Shown here: positions 33,099-40,990 of the stretch, piece after piece
Position numbering within the stretch: position 1 is the first letter of the stretch
How the letters are laid out: every line of letters begins with the position of its first letter
Made by a program: the position numbers and the translations under genes
The notes under the pieces: generated by a model
The model's database searches: none
What the model was told of the DNA's origin: nothing
What the model saw: the letters and a program-made list of their open reading frames with translations, nothing else
From: Nocardia beijingensis NBRC 16342
Lineage (GTDB): Bacteria > Actinomycetota > Actinomycetes > Mycobacteriales > Mycobacteriaceae
Length of the DNA stretch: 47,772 nt
NCBI RefSeq assembly: GCF_001612785.1
Contig: NZ_BDBC01000070.1
Location: 1-47,772 of the forward strand
Direction: 5' to 3'

Positions 33099-33572
33099 TC
33101 AGGCTTGCGGCGCGGGCCTGCCCACCGGCGCGGGATCACGCCTGCCCGCGCGGACGAGCAGCCACAGCGTGGGCAGCGCGAGCAACCACACCACGACGAT
33201 CACCGACAACGCGGGCGGAATGGCGACGCGCACGTCCCGGCCCTCCACACGCACCAGGTCCGGGTCGCTGCGGCGGTACTCCACACGAATCCGCTCACCC
33301 GCGGTCAGGTTCGTCGGATACAGCACCCCGACCTTCGGATTGTGCGTCTCGCCGTCCGGCGTGACGTACATGACCGCCGAGCGCAGCCGCCCCGCCGAGA
33401 GCACCTCGCCCGTGGTGCTGCCCTTGTCCGAGCTGATCAGATAGTCGTTGCGCCACGCGGCCAGCACCAGCAGCCCGACGAGCACGCTCACCGCCGTCGC
33501 GGCGATGAGCACGCCGATCCTGGCCCGTCGCAGGCGGATCGGCCGCCCGGTGAACTGGCTGGTTTCCGACAC
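33099..33572 (-). CDS. DUF3592 membrane protein
   Basis: 157 residues with two membrane helices (IGVLIAATAVSVLVGLLVLA and ALSVIVVVWLLALPTLWLLV) flanking an exported loop (VMYVTPDGETHNPKVGVLYP, AGERIRVEYRRSDPDLVRVE) characteristic of DUF3592, a domain believed to face the cell-wall side. The M. tuberculosis counterpart I recall, Rv0556, lies between menD and mgtA. The second GTG (33572) is preferred since TAGCCT (33584-33579) lies six bases before it; the first GTG at 33578 abuts the hexamer. Function unknown; conservation beside mgtA hints at an envelope role. Confidence 0.8.
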   Translation of the reverse strand: MSETSQFTGRPIRLRRARIGVLIAATAVSVLVGLLVLAAWRNDYLISSDKGSTTGEVLSAGRLRSAVMYVTPDGETHNPKVGVLYPTNLTAGERIRVEYRRSDPDLVRVEGRDVRVAIPPALSVIVVVWLLALPTLWLLVRAGRRDPAPVGRPAPQA

Positions 33573-33611
33573 CGCCACAGGCTACCGACCGGCTGGGCTA
33601 CGGTGGCGGCC

Positions 33612-34118
33612 ATGTCCCGAAAATTCAGCTTCACCGTGCCGTACACAGTCCCGGTCGAAGATCTCCACCGGGCACTCACCACCGACGACGTCTGGCGGGC
33701 CCGCTTCGCCGACGCACCGACGGCGACGCTAGACCTGTCGCATCCCGACGGCGCGGGCACCATTCGCATCCATATGACCGAAAAGGCCGCCGAGGACAAG
33801 GTGCCCGCGCTGGTCCGCAAGGTGCTCAAGAGCGAACTCACCTTCTCCCGCACCGACCACTGGCAGCCGCTGGTCGGGGAGGTCGCCAAAGGCACCTTCG
33901 AGGCGAGCACCGGCGGCATCAACACCGCGATGTCCGGGTCCTACGAGATCCGTTCCACCGCGGAAGGTGCCGAGATCGAGGTCGCCGGCACCGTGCAGGT
34001 GAAGGTCCCGGTGGTCGGCGGGGCGATCGAGCCGCTCGCGGAACAGTTGCACCATCGGGTGCTCAACAGCGAGCGCAAGTTCATCGAGGAGTGGCTTTCC
34101 GCCGAACCGACCGCATGA
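33612..34118 (+). CDS. DUF2505 protein (SRPBCC-like)
   Basis: 168 residues with an SRPBCC-like fold: FSFTVPYTVPVEDLHRALTT, then DDVWRARFADAP, a long strand-rich middle (ELTFSRTDHWQPLVGEVAKG, INTAMSGSYEIRSTAEGAEI) and a C-terminal helix HRVLNSERKFIEEWL. The pattern matches the actinobacterial DUF2505 family as I recall it. TACGGT (33599-33604) ends seven bases before the ATG, suggesting a leaderless message. The protein has no signal peptide. A hydrophobic ligand is likely from the fold, but none is known. Confidence 0.78.
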   Translation: MSRKFSFTVPYTVPVEDLHRALTTDDVWRARFADAPTATLDLSHPDGAGTIRIHMTEKAAEDKVPALVRKVLKSELTFSRTDHWQPLVGEVAKGTFEASTGGINTAMSGSYEIRSTAEGAEIEVAGTVQVKVPVVGGAIEPLAEQLHHRVLNSERKFIEEWLSAEPTA

Positions 34119-34124
34119 GCAGGC

Positions 34125-34154
34125 GCGTTGCCCCAGCTCGTGCCGGGGCAACGC
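34125..34154. terminator. Bidirectional hairpin terminator
   Basis: GCGTTGCCCC pairs with GGGGCAACGC (10 bp) around a 10-base loop, between the stops of the convergent DUF2505 and VOC genes. Confidence 0.75.
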
Positions 34155-34163
34155 CGTCGCGGC

Positions 34164-34601
34164 CTAGGCGAAGTCCTGCGGCGAGAACTCCTTCGGCTCC
34201 ACCAGCACCAGCCAGTTCCCCGAGTTGTCCCGGATGATCGCCTCGGTGCCGTAGGGCCGTTCGGCGGGCGGCTGCACGAATTCCACCCCTTTCGCGGTGA
34301 GTTCTTCGAAGGTCTTCTGGCAGTTCTCGGTCCGCAGGCCCAGCGAGCCGTGCGTGCCGTTGGCCAGCGCGCGCCGGACGGCGTCGGCGTAGTTCTCGTC
34401 CAGCGGCGGGCCCGGCAGCATCAGCGTGATCTCCAGTTCCGGATGCGCCGGATGCGCGACGGTGACCCAGCGGAAGCCGTTGTCGCCCATCGTGACGTCG
34501 CTGGTCTCGACGAACCCGAGTTTGTCGACGTACCACTCTTTCGCGGCGGTTTGGTCCGTGACGTACACGGTGACCAGGGAAACGTTCGTAATCGTCGTCA
34601 T
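34164..34601 (-). CDS. VOC (glyoxalase-like) family protein
   Basis: 145 residues: NVSLVTVYVTDQTAAKEWYV, GFVETSDVTMGDNGFRWVTV, then PELEITLMLPGPPLDENYAD and the second module GSLGLRTENCQKTFEELTAK, YGTEAIIRDNSGNWLVLVEP. This is the subclass often found beside AraC regulators in actinobacteria. The AraC gene ends nine bases upstream of this ATG, so the two are cotranscribed, and both may belong to a longer transcript starting at menJ. Potential metal ligands are E in ELEITL and E in VLVEP. Reaction unknown; detoxification of an electrophile or antibiotic is a typical role. Confidence 0.88.
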   Translation of the reverse strand: MTTITNVSLVTVYVTDQTAAKEWYVDKLGFVETSDVTMGDNGFRWVTVAHPAHPELEITLMLPGPPLDENYADAVRRALANGTHGSLGLRTENCQKTFEELTAKGVEFVQPPAERPYGTEAIIRDNSGNWLVLVEPKEFSPQDFA

Positions 34602-34610
34602 GCGGCCAGG

Positions 34611-35087
34611 CTATGGCGAGCGCCGTGCCTGCGGCTTCTCCGAAATTGCGCCGTTCGCTCGGCCGGGCGGGGTGCGGTCGGAGAGCCCGTGCATGAACAC
34701 GAAGCAGCCGGGGATGCGCGGAGCGCCGTCGGCGAACTTCGCCTGGTATTCCGACGGCGTGACCCCGACCAGCTGCCGGAACTTGCTGCTGAACGAGCCG
34801 AGGCTGCTGTAGCCGACCAGCATGCACACCTCGGTGACCGTGAGATTGGTCGCGCGCAGCAGATCCTGGGCGCGTTCGATGCGCCGCTCGGCCAGATACA
34901 CGGCCGGGGTGCGGCCGTAGACCGCGGCGAACGCGCGAAGGAAGTGGTATTTCGACACCCCGGCGGCCGCCGCCAGCTCGTCCAGATTCAGGGGGTCGGC
35001 GTAATGGCGATCGGCCAGATCCCTGGCTCGGCGCAGATGCGGCAGCAGATCCAGCGGGGGCGATCCGCGCGTTTCACGTTCGGCCAT
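34611..35087 (-). CDS. AraC-family transcriptional regulator (DNA-binding domain only)
   Basis: 158 residues containing the AraC double helix-turn-helix: LNLDELAAAAGVSKYHFLRA with FAAVYGRTPAVYLAERRIER (first), then TVTEVCMLVGYSSLGSFSSK and FRQLVGVTPSEYQAKF (second). There is no N-terminal sugar-type sensing domain; the C-terminal tail (GAPRIPGCFVFMHGLSDRTP) is short. Nine bases upstream of the VOC gene. It sits 16 bases downstream of menJ, so it may be read through from menJ. Confidence 0.9.
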   Translation of the reverse strand: MAERETRGSPPLDLLPHLRRARDLADRHYADPLNLDELAAAAGVSKYHFLRAFAAVYGRTPAVYLAERRIERAQDLLRATNLTVTEVCMLVGYSSLGSFSSKFRQLVGVTPSEYQAKFADGAPRIPGCFVFMHGLSDRTPPGRANGAISEKPQARRSP

Positions 35088-35103
35088 CGCGCCGCCCTCT
35101 TCC

Positions 35104-36372
35104 CTAGGCGAACGGCGGACGCTCGTCGAAGCGCAACGACGCCAGGCCCGCCATGCGCCACGCCCGCGCGGTCAGATCGACGTCCTCGTCGGTGACCAGA
35201 TTGCCCATCACCCGGACCGCGGTGCGCTGCAAGTACTTCGATCGCATCACCGGAGGACCGCCCAGCGGCACCATGCGCGGGTGCGTGGCAAGGCCGGCGA
35301 TCCGCCGGGCCACCGAGAACGTGCGGCCGTAGCGAGCGCGCAATGTCTGCGGCCAGATCGTGGTGAAATCGGGTTCGTCCAGCAGGGCGGCCAGCATGTG
35401 GCCGCCCTCCAAGCCGTAATCGATGCCCTCACCGTTGAGCGGGTTCACACACCCGGCGGCGTCGCCGATCAGCACCCAGTTGCGGCCCGCGACGTTCGAG
35501 ACCGCCCCGCCCATCGGCAGCAGGGCCGATGCCACCGCGCGCAGCGAACCCTCGAATTGCCATTCTTCGGTGCGCAGCGCGGTGTAGTGCGCCAGCAGCG
35601 GCTTCAACGCGATGTGCGAGGGGCGGCGTTCCGTGGCCAGCGACCCCACACCGATGTTCACCTCGCCATTGCCGAGCGGGAACACCCAGCCATAGCCGGG
35701 AACCAGGTCGCCGGAGGCGTCGCGCAACTCCAGATGCGAGGTGATCCACTGATCGTCGCTGCGGCCGGACTTGATGTAGGCGCGCGCGGCGGTGCCGTAG
35801 GCGTACTGCCGGTGCCAGACGCGCCCCAGCAGCCGCCCGATCGGCGAACGCACCCCGTCGGCGACCACCAGCGTCCGGCAGGCGATGGTGCGCGCGCCGC
35901 CCGCCGTACGCACCGTCACACCCGTGACCCGATCACCCTCCCGGGTGACATCGATTACTTTCGTGCCGTCCACCATGCGCGCGCCCGACTTCACCGCCGT
36001 CTCACGCAGCTTGTCGTCGAGTTCGGTTCGCGGGACCGCGCTTCCGTACGTCGGGAAGGAACCGCCCGGCCAGCTCAACAGCGCCTCGCGGCCGAAACCG
36101 GTCATCCGGAGCCCGTGGTTGACGACGTGCGCGCGCACCCACTCGCCCAGCCCCAGTTGCTCCAACTCGGCGGTCGCGCGCGGCGTGAGGCCGTCACCGC
36201 AGGTCTTGTCCCTGGGAAAGACGGCGGAATCGACGAGCACCACGTCCCGTCCCGCCCGCGCCGCCCAGGCCGCCGACGCCGATCCGGCCGGGCCCGCGCC
36301 GACGACCAGCACCTCGGCCCGGCTGGGCAACGCGTCCTCGTCGCGCGCGGGACTCGCTTCCGGTGAACCCAT
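35104..36372 (-). CDS. menJ: Menaquinone reductase MenJ (geranylgeranyl reductase family)
   Basis: 422-residue FAD enzyme that saturates a double bond in the menaquinone side chain. FAD-binding: EVLVVGAGPAGSASAAWAAR and VVLVDSAVFPRDKTCGDGLT (the K-x-C-G-D-G/G-L-T signature of the family), later WVLIGDAAGCVNPLNGEGID. The M. tuberculosis orthologue, Rv0561c, converts MK-9 to MK-9(II-H2); here the usual Nocardia quinone would be hydrogenated too, but that is not shown. The ATG at 36372 is favoured: GAGTAT (36384-36379) is seven bases upstream; ATG 36381 is the alternative. It is divergent from the polyprenyl synthase; no convincing gene lies in the gap. Confidence 0.92.
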   Translation of the reverse strand: MGSPEASPARDEDALPSRAEVLVVGAGPAGSASAAWAARAGRDVVLVDSAVFPRDKTCGDGLTPRATAELEQLGLGEWVRAHVVNHGLRMTGFGREALLSWPGGSFPTYGSAVPRTELDDKLRETAVKSGARMVDGTKVIDVTREGDRVTGVTVRTAGGARTIACRTLVVADGVRSPIGRLLGRVWHRQYAYGTAARAYIKSGRSDDQWITSHLELRDASGDLVPGYGWVFPLGNGEVNIGVGSLATERRPSHIALKPLLAHYTALRTEEWQFEGSLRAVASALLPMGGAVSNVAGRNWVLIGDAAGCVNPLNGEGIDYGLEGGHMLAALLDEPDFTTIWPQTLRARYGRTFSVARRIAGLATHPRMVPLGGPPVMRSKYLQRTAVRVMGNLVTDEDVDLTARAWRMAGLASLRFDERPPFA

Positions 36373-36556
36373 GCGGTCCATACTCGCAGGGCCGTCTCGC
36401 CCATGTCGACGGCGGTCACGCTCGCGTCGTCGGCGGTCACCAGCGAGCCGCTGCGGCACTGGGCGATCCACCACAGAGTGACGGTGTTCATGGGCCATCC
36501 GCCCGGGACACGCTAGGTTCTCTACCGTGGGGTCGGACGCATCGCTGGGAGAAGGA

Positions 36557-37603
36557 ATGAGCACATCGGCCATGAGCGAGCGCAGCGAGCGAATCATGGA
36601 CACGGCGGGCACGGTCGTGGCCGGGGTCGACCTCGGTGACATCGGACTAGCCGACACCGTGCGCAACGGCTTGGCCGACGTGGAGAAACTCCTGGTCGAC
36701 GAGCTGTCCGACGGCGCGGAGTTCCTCCAGGAGGCCGCGCTGCACCTGGCCAAGGCCGGCGGCAAGCGATTCCGTCCGCTGTTCACCATCCTCACCGGAC
36801 AGCTCGGCCCGCGCCCGGCCGATCCCGCTCTGGTCACCGCGGGCACGGTCGTCGAACTCGTGCACCTGGCCACGCTGTACCACGACGACGTGATGGACGA
36901 GGCACCCATGCGCCGCGGCGCCCCGAGCGTCAACTCGCGGTGGGGGAACAACATCGCCATCCTCGCGGGCGACTACCTGTTCGCGCACGCGTCCCGGCTC
37001 ACCTCCACCCTCGGCCCCGACGCGGTGCGCATCATCGCCGAGACCTTCGCCGAACTGGTCACCGGCCAGATGCGCGAGACCATGGGCGCCCGCGAAACCC
37101 AGGACCCCGTCGAGCACTACCTGCGGGTGGTGTGGGAGAAGACCGGTTCGCTCATCGCCGCGGCGGGCCGCTTCGGCGGCACCTTCTCGGGCGCGGACCC
37201 CGAGCACGTCGAGCGACTGGCCCGCCTCGGCGACGCGGTCGGCACCGCCTTCCAGATCTCCGACGACATCATCGACATCTCCTCCGCCTCCGAACAGTCC
37301 GGCAAGACCCCCGGCACCGACCTGCGCGAAGGCGTGCACACCCTGCCGGTGCTGTACGCGCTGCGCGAAGAGGGCGCCGAAGGCGACCGCCTGCGCAAAC
37401 TGCTGGCCCGCCCGCTGGAGACCGACGACGAGGTGAAGGAAGCGCTCGACCTGCTCGCCGATTCCCGCGGCATGGCCCTGGCCAAGGAGAAGCTCCAGGG
37501 CTACGCCGACCTCGCCTACGCCGAGCTGTCCGCCTTGCCCGGCGGCCCCGCCAACGACGCGCTGGAACGGCTGGTCCGCTACACCATCGAACGCGTGGGG
37601 TGA
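36557..37603 (+). CDS. grcC1: Polyprenyl diphosphate synthase (GrcC1-like)
   Basis: 348-residue trans-prenyltransferase supplying the isoprenoid tail for menaquinone. First aspartate-rich motif LYHDDVMDEAPMRRGAPSVN, second QISDDIIDISSASEQSGKTP, plus GKRFRPLFTILTGQLG and GTDLREGVHTLPVLYALRE. The neighbour divergent menJ matches M. tuberculosis Rv0561c/Rv0562. ATG 36557 follows GGGAG at five bases; TACCGT at 36523-36528 is a likely -10, giving a short leader. The first 19 residues (MSTSAMSERSERIMDTAG) contain the SERSERI repeat-derived sequence in frame; the conserved fold begins near residue 30, so this N-terminal stretch is an added, probably unstructured extension. Chain length cannot be read directly. 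Confidence 0.9.
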   Translation: MSTSAMSERSERIMDTAGTVVAGVDLGDIGLADTVRNGLADVEKLLVDELSDGAEFLQEAALHLAKAGGKRFRPLFTILTGQLGPRPADPALVTAGTVVELVHLATLYHDDVMDEAPMRRGAPSVNSRWGNNIAILAGDYLFAHASRLTSTLGPDAVRIIAETFAELVTGQMRETMGARETQDPVEHYLRVVWEKTGSLIAAAGRFGGTFSGADPEHVERLARLGDAVGTAFQISDDIIDISSASEQSGKTPGTDLREGVHTLPVLYALREEGAEGDRLRKLLARPLETDDEVKEALDLLADSRGMALAKEKLQGYADLAYAELSALPGGPANDALERLVRYTIERVG

Positions 37604-37614
37604 GCTGTGTTTGA

Positions 37615-37760
37615 TTTGCCGCGACTTCGTCGCGGCGTGTTCGCGGCCCCTTTGTGGCTCGCGTGTGCGCGACCGCCGCTTGCTCCTTCGTCGCGTACGC
37701 GGCGGCCGCGCACACGCGAGCCGGGCCGCGAACGGCGGGTGCTCGGTCTCGCTTCGCTCG
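37615..37760. repeat. Palindromic repeat element, second locus
   Basis: A 95-bp inverted repeat at 37639-37733 has the same ends (GTTCGCGGCCC / GGGCCGCGAAC) and inner CGACC(A/G)CCGCTTGC...TTCGTCGCG...ACGCGGCGGCC core as 21767-21861. The outer arms differ (GCGTGTGCGC here, GCATCCGAGC there) but are matched by complementary changes on the other side (GCGCACACGC here). A hairpin CCGCGACTTCGTCGCGG (37619-37635) precedes it and the tail GGTCTCGCTTCGCTCGAAA (37745-37763) follows. The rest of the gap to htpX (37761-38053) repeats GAGCCGGGCCGCGAACGGC at about 37852 and shows no gene. Confidence 0.8.
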
Positions 37761-38053
37761 AAAGTCGTGGTCGGGGTGCGCTGGGCTCGTGAGTGTCCGA
37801 GGGCGGGACCCGGTGTACTGCCTTCTTCGTCGCTCAGGTGGTGCGCAGACGTGAGCCGGGCCGCGAACGGCAGATGCTCGGTCGGAAGATGAGGTCGCGG
37901 TGCGTTCGGCGTGGTCGCGGGGGAGTCGCAGGGGCCAAGGGCACACTGCCGTAGGCGGCAGCGGGGTGGGCTTCACCGGAACTTTGCCTGGGGCTTCTAT
38001 CGTTTATCTGCTGTAAGGCGACTCGGTGAACGGGGGAGCGGCAAGGGAGACGT

Positions 38054-38935
38054 ATGCACGGGCACGGGTTTGCGAACGGGCTGAAGACCTTCGGGCTGAT
38101 GGTGGGTCTGTCGGCCCTGATCGTGTTCATCGGCGCGCTGTTCCGCAACCCGACGATCCTCGTCGTCGCGATCCTGCTCGCGGTGGGCATGAACGCCTAC
38201 GCCTACTTCAACAGCGACAAGATCGCCTTGCGGGCCATGCACGCGCAGCCGGTCAGCGAGCTGGAGGCCCCCGTCATGTACCGGATCGTGCGCGAGCTGG
38301 CCACGCTCGCGCGCCAGCCGATGCCGCGGTTGTACATCAGCCCCACGAACGCGCCCAACGCCTTCGCCACGGGACGCAATCCCCGCCATGCCGCGGTCTG
38401 CTGTACCAGCGGCATCCTGCAACTGCTCGACGAACGAGAGTTGCGGGCCGTGCTCGGCCATGAGCTGTCGCACGTCTACAACCGCGACATCCTCATCTCC
38501 TCGATCGCGGGAGCGCTCGCCGCGGTCATCTCGGGTGTGGCGAACATGGCCGTCTACCTGTCCATGTTCGGTGGCAATCGCAACGGCGAAGGCCCGAACG
38601 TGCTGGCCGTGCTGCTGGTCTCGTTGCTCGGCCCGATCGCGGCCACACTGATCAAGCTGGCCGTCTCGCGCTCCCGCGAGTTCCAGGCCGACCAATCCGG
38701 CGCCGAGCTGACCGGCGACCCGCTGGCGCTGGCCTCCGCATTGCGGAAGATCGAACGCGGCGTGCACACCGCTCCGCTTCCGCCGGAGCCGCGGCTGGCG
38801 TCGCAGTCGCATCTGATGATCGCCAACCCGTTCCGTCCGGGCGAGCGGGTGGCGCGCTGGTTCTCCACACACCCGCCGATGAACGAGCGCGTCGCCCGGC
38901 TGGAGGAGATGGCGGGCGGACCGCGCCGGTACTGA
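38054..38935 (+). CDS. htpX: Membrane zinc metalloprotease HtpX
   Basis: 293-residue M48-family peptidase for quality control of membrane proteins. Two N-terminal helices (LKTFGLMVGLSALIVFIGAL, PTILVVAILLAVGMNAYAYF), then the zinc site H136-E-L-S-H140 in RAVLGHELSHVYNRDILISS, two further helices (GALAAVISGVANMAVYLSMF, VLAVLLVSLLGPIAATLIKL), and the third zinc ligand in SRSREFQADQSGAELTGDP. GGAGA lies upstream of the ATG. Same order as M. tuberculosis Rv0562-Rv0563. Active site faces the cytoplasm. Confidence 0.95.
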   Translation: MHGHGFANGLKTFGLMVGLSALIVFIGALFRNPTILVVAILLAVGMNAYAYFNSDKIALRAMHAQPVSELEAPVMYRIVRELATLARQPMPRLYISPTNAPNAFATGRNPRHAAVCCTSGILQLLDERELRAVLGHELSHVYNRDILISSIAGALAAVISGVANMAVYLSMFGGNRNGEGPNVLAVLLVSLLGPIAATLIKLAVSRSREFQADQSGAELTGDPLALASALRKIERGVHTAPLPPEPRLASQSHLMIANPFRPGERVARWFSTHPPMNERVARLEEMAGGPRRY

Positions 38936-38946
38936 GTCCCGCGGTC

Positions 38947-39411
38947 TCAGTCGTCCGCGGCCAGCTGGGCTTCGAAGGCTCGGAATGTATCGACGAACAA
39001 CTTCCGCTGTTGCGGCGTGAGCGGCTCCAGCACCGCGCGCCAGGCGCGGGCGCTGCGCCCGAGCCATTTGTGGACGGATTTCTCATGCGCCGGCGCGATG
39101 GCGACGATGGTGCGTCTGCGGTCGTGCGGGTCCGCGCCGCGTTCGAGCACACCCTGCTTGCTGAGTTCGCCGACCATCAAGCTCACCGTCGTCGGCGCCA
39201 CCTCCAGGCGGGCGGCCAGATCCGTCACCGTGGTCGGTCCGTCGAACACCAGGTTGGCCAGCAGCGACAGGTGCCGCGGCGCCAGCGAGAACGACTCCAG
39301 CTCCTTCGGGACGCCCAGCTTCTTGGCCCGGCCCACCACGCGGGGCATCAGCAGCAACAACGTCCTGATGCCCGCGTCCACACCGAGTCCGGCGCGCTCC
39401 TCGGTCGACAT
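38947..39411 (-). CDS. MarR-family transcriptional regulator
   Basis: 154 residues. SLAPRHLSLLANLVFDGPTT then VTDLAARLEVAPTTVSLMVG and ELSKQGVLERGADPHDRRRT form the winged helix with the R-x-D-P-x-D-R-R wing; the helices before and after would dimerise. No neighbouring transporter suggests a target. It converges with htpX, 11 bases between stops, and follows the YajQ-family gene by 16 bases on the same strand, so the two are likely cotranscribed. Confidence 0.92.
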   Translation of the reverse strand: MSTEERAGLGVDAGIRTLLLLMPRVVGRAKKLGVPKELESFSLAPRHLSLLANLVFDGPTTVTDLAARLEVAPTTVSLMVGELSKQGVLERGADPHDRRRTIVAIAPAHEKSVHKWLGRSARAWRAVLEPLTPQQRKLFVDTFRAFEAQLAADD

Positions 39412-39427
39412 GCGCCGCGGTCGGCGT

Positions 39428-39919
39428 TCAGCGGTAGTTGACGAACTGCAGCGCGATCCCGAAATCCTCGCCCTTCAGCAGGGAGATGACGGCCTGAAGA
39501 TCGTCGCGCTTCTTGCTGCTCACCCGCAGCTCGTCGCCCTGGATCTGCGCCTTCACACCCTTGGGGCCCTCGTCCCTGATCTTCTTGGAGATCTTCTTCG
39601 CGTGCTCGGAATCGATGCCCTGCACCAGCGAACCGGTGATCTTGTACACCTTGCCGGAGGAGACCGGCTCACCCGCGTCGAACGCCTTCAGCGAGATGTC
39701 GCGGCGGATCAGCTTCTCCTTGAACACCTCCAGCGCGGCCTTGACGCGCTCCTCCGCCTCGGCGGTGAGCACGATCTTGTCCTCGCCGGACCATTCGATC
39801 GACGCGCCGGTGCCGCGGAAGTCGTAGCGGGTGTTGAGCTCCTTCTCCGCCTGATGCAGGGCGTTGTCGACCTCCTGCCGGTCGACCTTGCTCACAACAT
39901 CGAAAGACGAATCAGCCAC
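39428..39919 (-). CDS. YajQ-family nucleotide-binding protein
   Basis: 163 residues, full-length and highly conserved: SSFDVVSKVDRQEVDNALHQ, ELNTRYDFRGTGASIEWSGE, LIRRDISLKAFDAGEPVSSG, QIQGDELRVSSKKRDDLQAV and the C-terminal EDFGIALQFVNYR. The family has two ferredoxin-like domains, and some members bind cyclic di-GMP; whether this one does is unknown. GTG start 39919 with AGGAG seven bases upstream. It matches M. tuberculosis Rv0566c in sequence type and in lying close to htpX. The adjoining MarR gene follows. Confidence 0.93.
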   Translation of the reverse strand: MADSSFDVVSKVDRQEVDNALHQAEKELNTRYDFRGTGASIEWSGEDKIVLTAEAEERVKAALEVFKEKLIRRDISLKAFDAGEPVSSGKVYKITGSLVQGIDSEHAKKISKKIRDEGPKGVKAQIQGDELRVSSKKRDDLQAVISLLKGEDFGIALQFVNYR

Positions 39920-40093
39920 GCTGCGCTCCTGTTCTGACGGTCCGACGGGTGAGCTGAATCCGGACGCTTCCAGCCACCGTCAGTTCTACCCGGAGACCCG
40001 AGGGTAGTCGCGTCGCACGGCCGATAGCCAGCCGGTTTGCATTCAGGGTGCGGGTTCGATGTATTCTGCTCAGCGCGCCGAGAAAGCGCGAAC

Positions 40094-40176
40094 GGCAGGT
40101 TGCCCGAGCGGCCAATGGGAGCAGACTGTAAATCTGTCGGTGAAAGCCTACGTAGGTTCGAATCCTACACCTGCCA
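40094..40176 (+). tRNA. tRNA-Tyr (GUA anticodon)
   Basis: 83 bases. Acceptor stem GGCAGGT/ACCTGCC with A discriminator; anticodon loop CTGTAAA gives GUA; the long variable arm (class II) between TCGGTGAAAGCCTACG fits tyrosine; the T loop is GGTTCGAATCC. CCA is not encoded. A terminator hairpin follows. Confidence 0.95.
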
Positions 40177-40189
40177 CCGTCGTTCGCTG

Positions 40190-40228
40190 AGTGAGCCCTG
40201 TACGCAAAAAGCGCGTACAGGGCTCACT
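40190..40228 (+). terminator. Terminator of tRNA-Tyr
   Basis: A perfect 16-bp stem (AGTGAGCCCTGTACGC with GCGTACAGGGCTCACT) around AAAAAGC, followed by TTTG, 13 bases after the tRNA. Confidence 0.85.
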
Positions 40229-40841
40229 TTGTATGTCTTGTGGGGGTGCAACCCCCACGCCCCGCCCGGCGGGGCTTCGCCCCCCGGAACCCCCTTCCAG
40301 TGGTTGCGGTGGGCGCGGATCTTTCGTTCGTACGGCGCGTGTTCTCGAGTGCGGACAGGCGTGGGCGTATTGGTCTCATGCGTGCCGTTGTCTGGGTGCG
40401 CTGATCGCCTACCGTCATTCGTGGGTGATGGGTGGCCTCGCGTCCGGGCATGGCGGCCGTTTGGATGCCTTTCGGTCGTTCTCATCGGTTGCTTTGTTCG
40501 TCGATCGACAGATGTCGCGTGGAGATTTCGGTCACTTCGGGTAGGCGATTCGATCGGGTATTTGTCGAGAGGTGGCGCCTCGCGGTTCCGGGGTCACCGT
40601 GCGGTGTGGTTCGCCGGGAGGCTTCGCGGATTGCTCGTCGGATCGGTGTCGCGCATGCGGCATGATCGGGAGTGGTGGACGCTTCTCGGTGGGCCAAGAA
40701 TGGCGGCTCGCCGCGTTCGCGCGGGGGGAAAATGCCCTTCTGACCACGCGGTTTGGTAGTGGGAGCGTCGAGTGTGTAACCTCGTTCAAGACTTCACCGC
40801 GCTGAGGTCGAGTGTTTGGGGCTCGGTGCGGAAGTAGTCAT
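40229..40841. other. 613-bp gap without a supported gene
   Basis: Between tRNA-Tyr and tRNA-Thr no frame shows a start with ribosome-binding site or recognisable protein; the open frames are low-complexity Arg/Gly/Ser shadows. At its left end lie two GC-rich hairpins, GTGGGGGT-GCA-ACCCCCAC (40240-40258) and GGGGC-TTC-GCCCC (40271-40283), a repeat type I associate with sites next to actinobacterial tRNAs. The rest, for example GTTCGTCGATCGACAGATG, is of ordinary composition; a degraded gene or an old insertion next to a tRNA is possible. No attachment-site duplication of the tRNA 3' end was seen. Confidence 0.5.
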
Positions 40842-40914
40842 GCCCCCTTAGCTCAGTCGGCAGAGCGTTTCCATGGTAAGGAAAAGGTCAACGGTTCGAT
40901 TCCGTTAGGGGGCT
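40842..40914 (+). tRNA. tRNA-Thr (GGU anticodon)
   Basis: 73 bases. Acceptor GCCCCCT/AGGGGGC with T discriminator, D arm AGCTCAGTCGGCAGAGC, anticodon loop ATGGTAA giving GGU, T arm ACGGTTCGATTCCGT. No CCA encoded. It is followed 76 bases later by tRNA-Met. Confidence 0.95.
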
Positions 40915-40990
40915 CGCCGGATTGCCGGTGGTGACCGACTCGGCATCGCTCCCGTAGTGCGGGCTCGGCACCATGGCAATGCGACGCCGT

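Noticed and set aside
36382..36491. Short minus-strand frame starting MNTVTLWWIAQCRSGS upstream of menJ
   Set aside because: It looks protein-like for about 40 residues but runs into the menJ gene in the wrong frame with no ribosome-binding site; kept only as a remote possibility of a gene remnant.
40037..40759. Plus-strand open frame across tRNA-Tyr and the gap after it
   Set aside because: It begins upstream of and reads through the tRNA; composition is low-complexity and no start signal is present.
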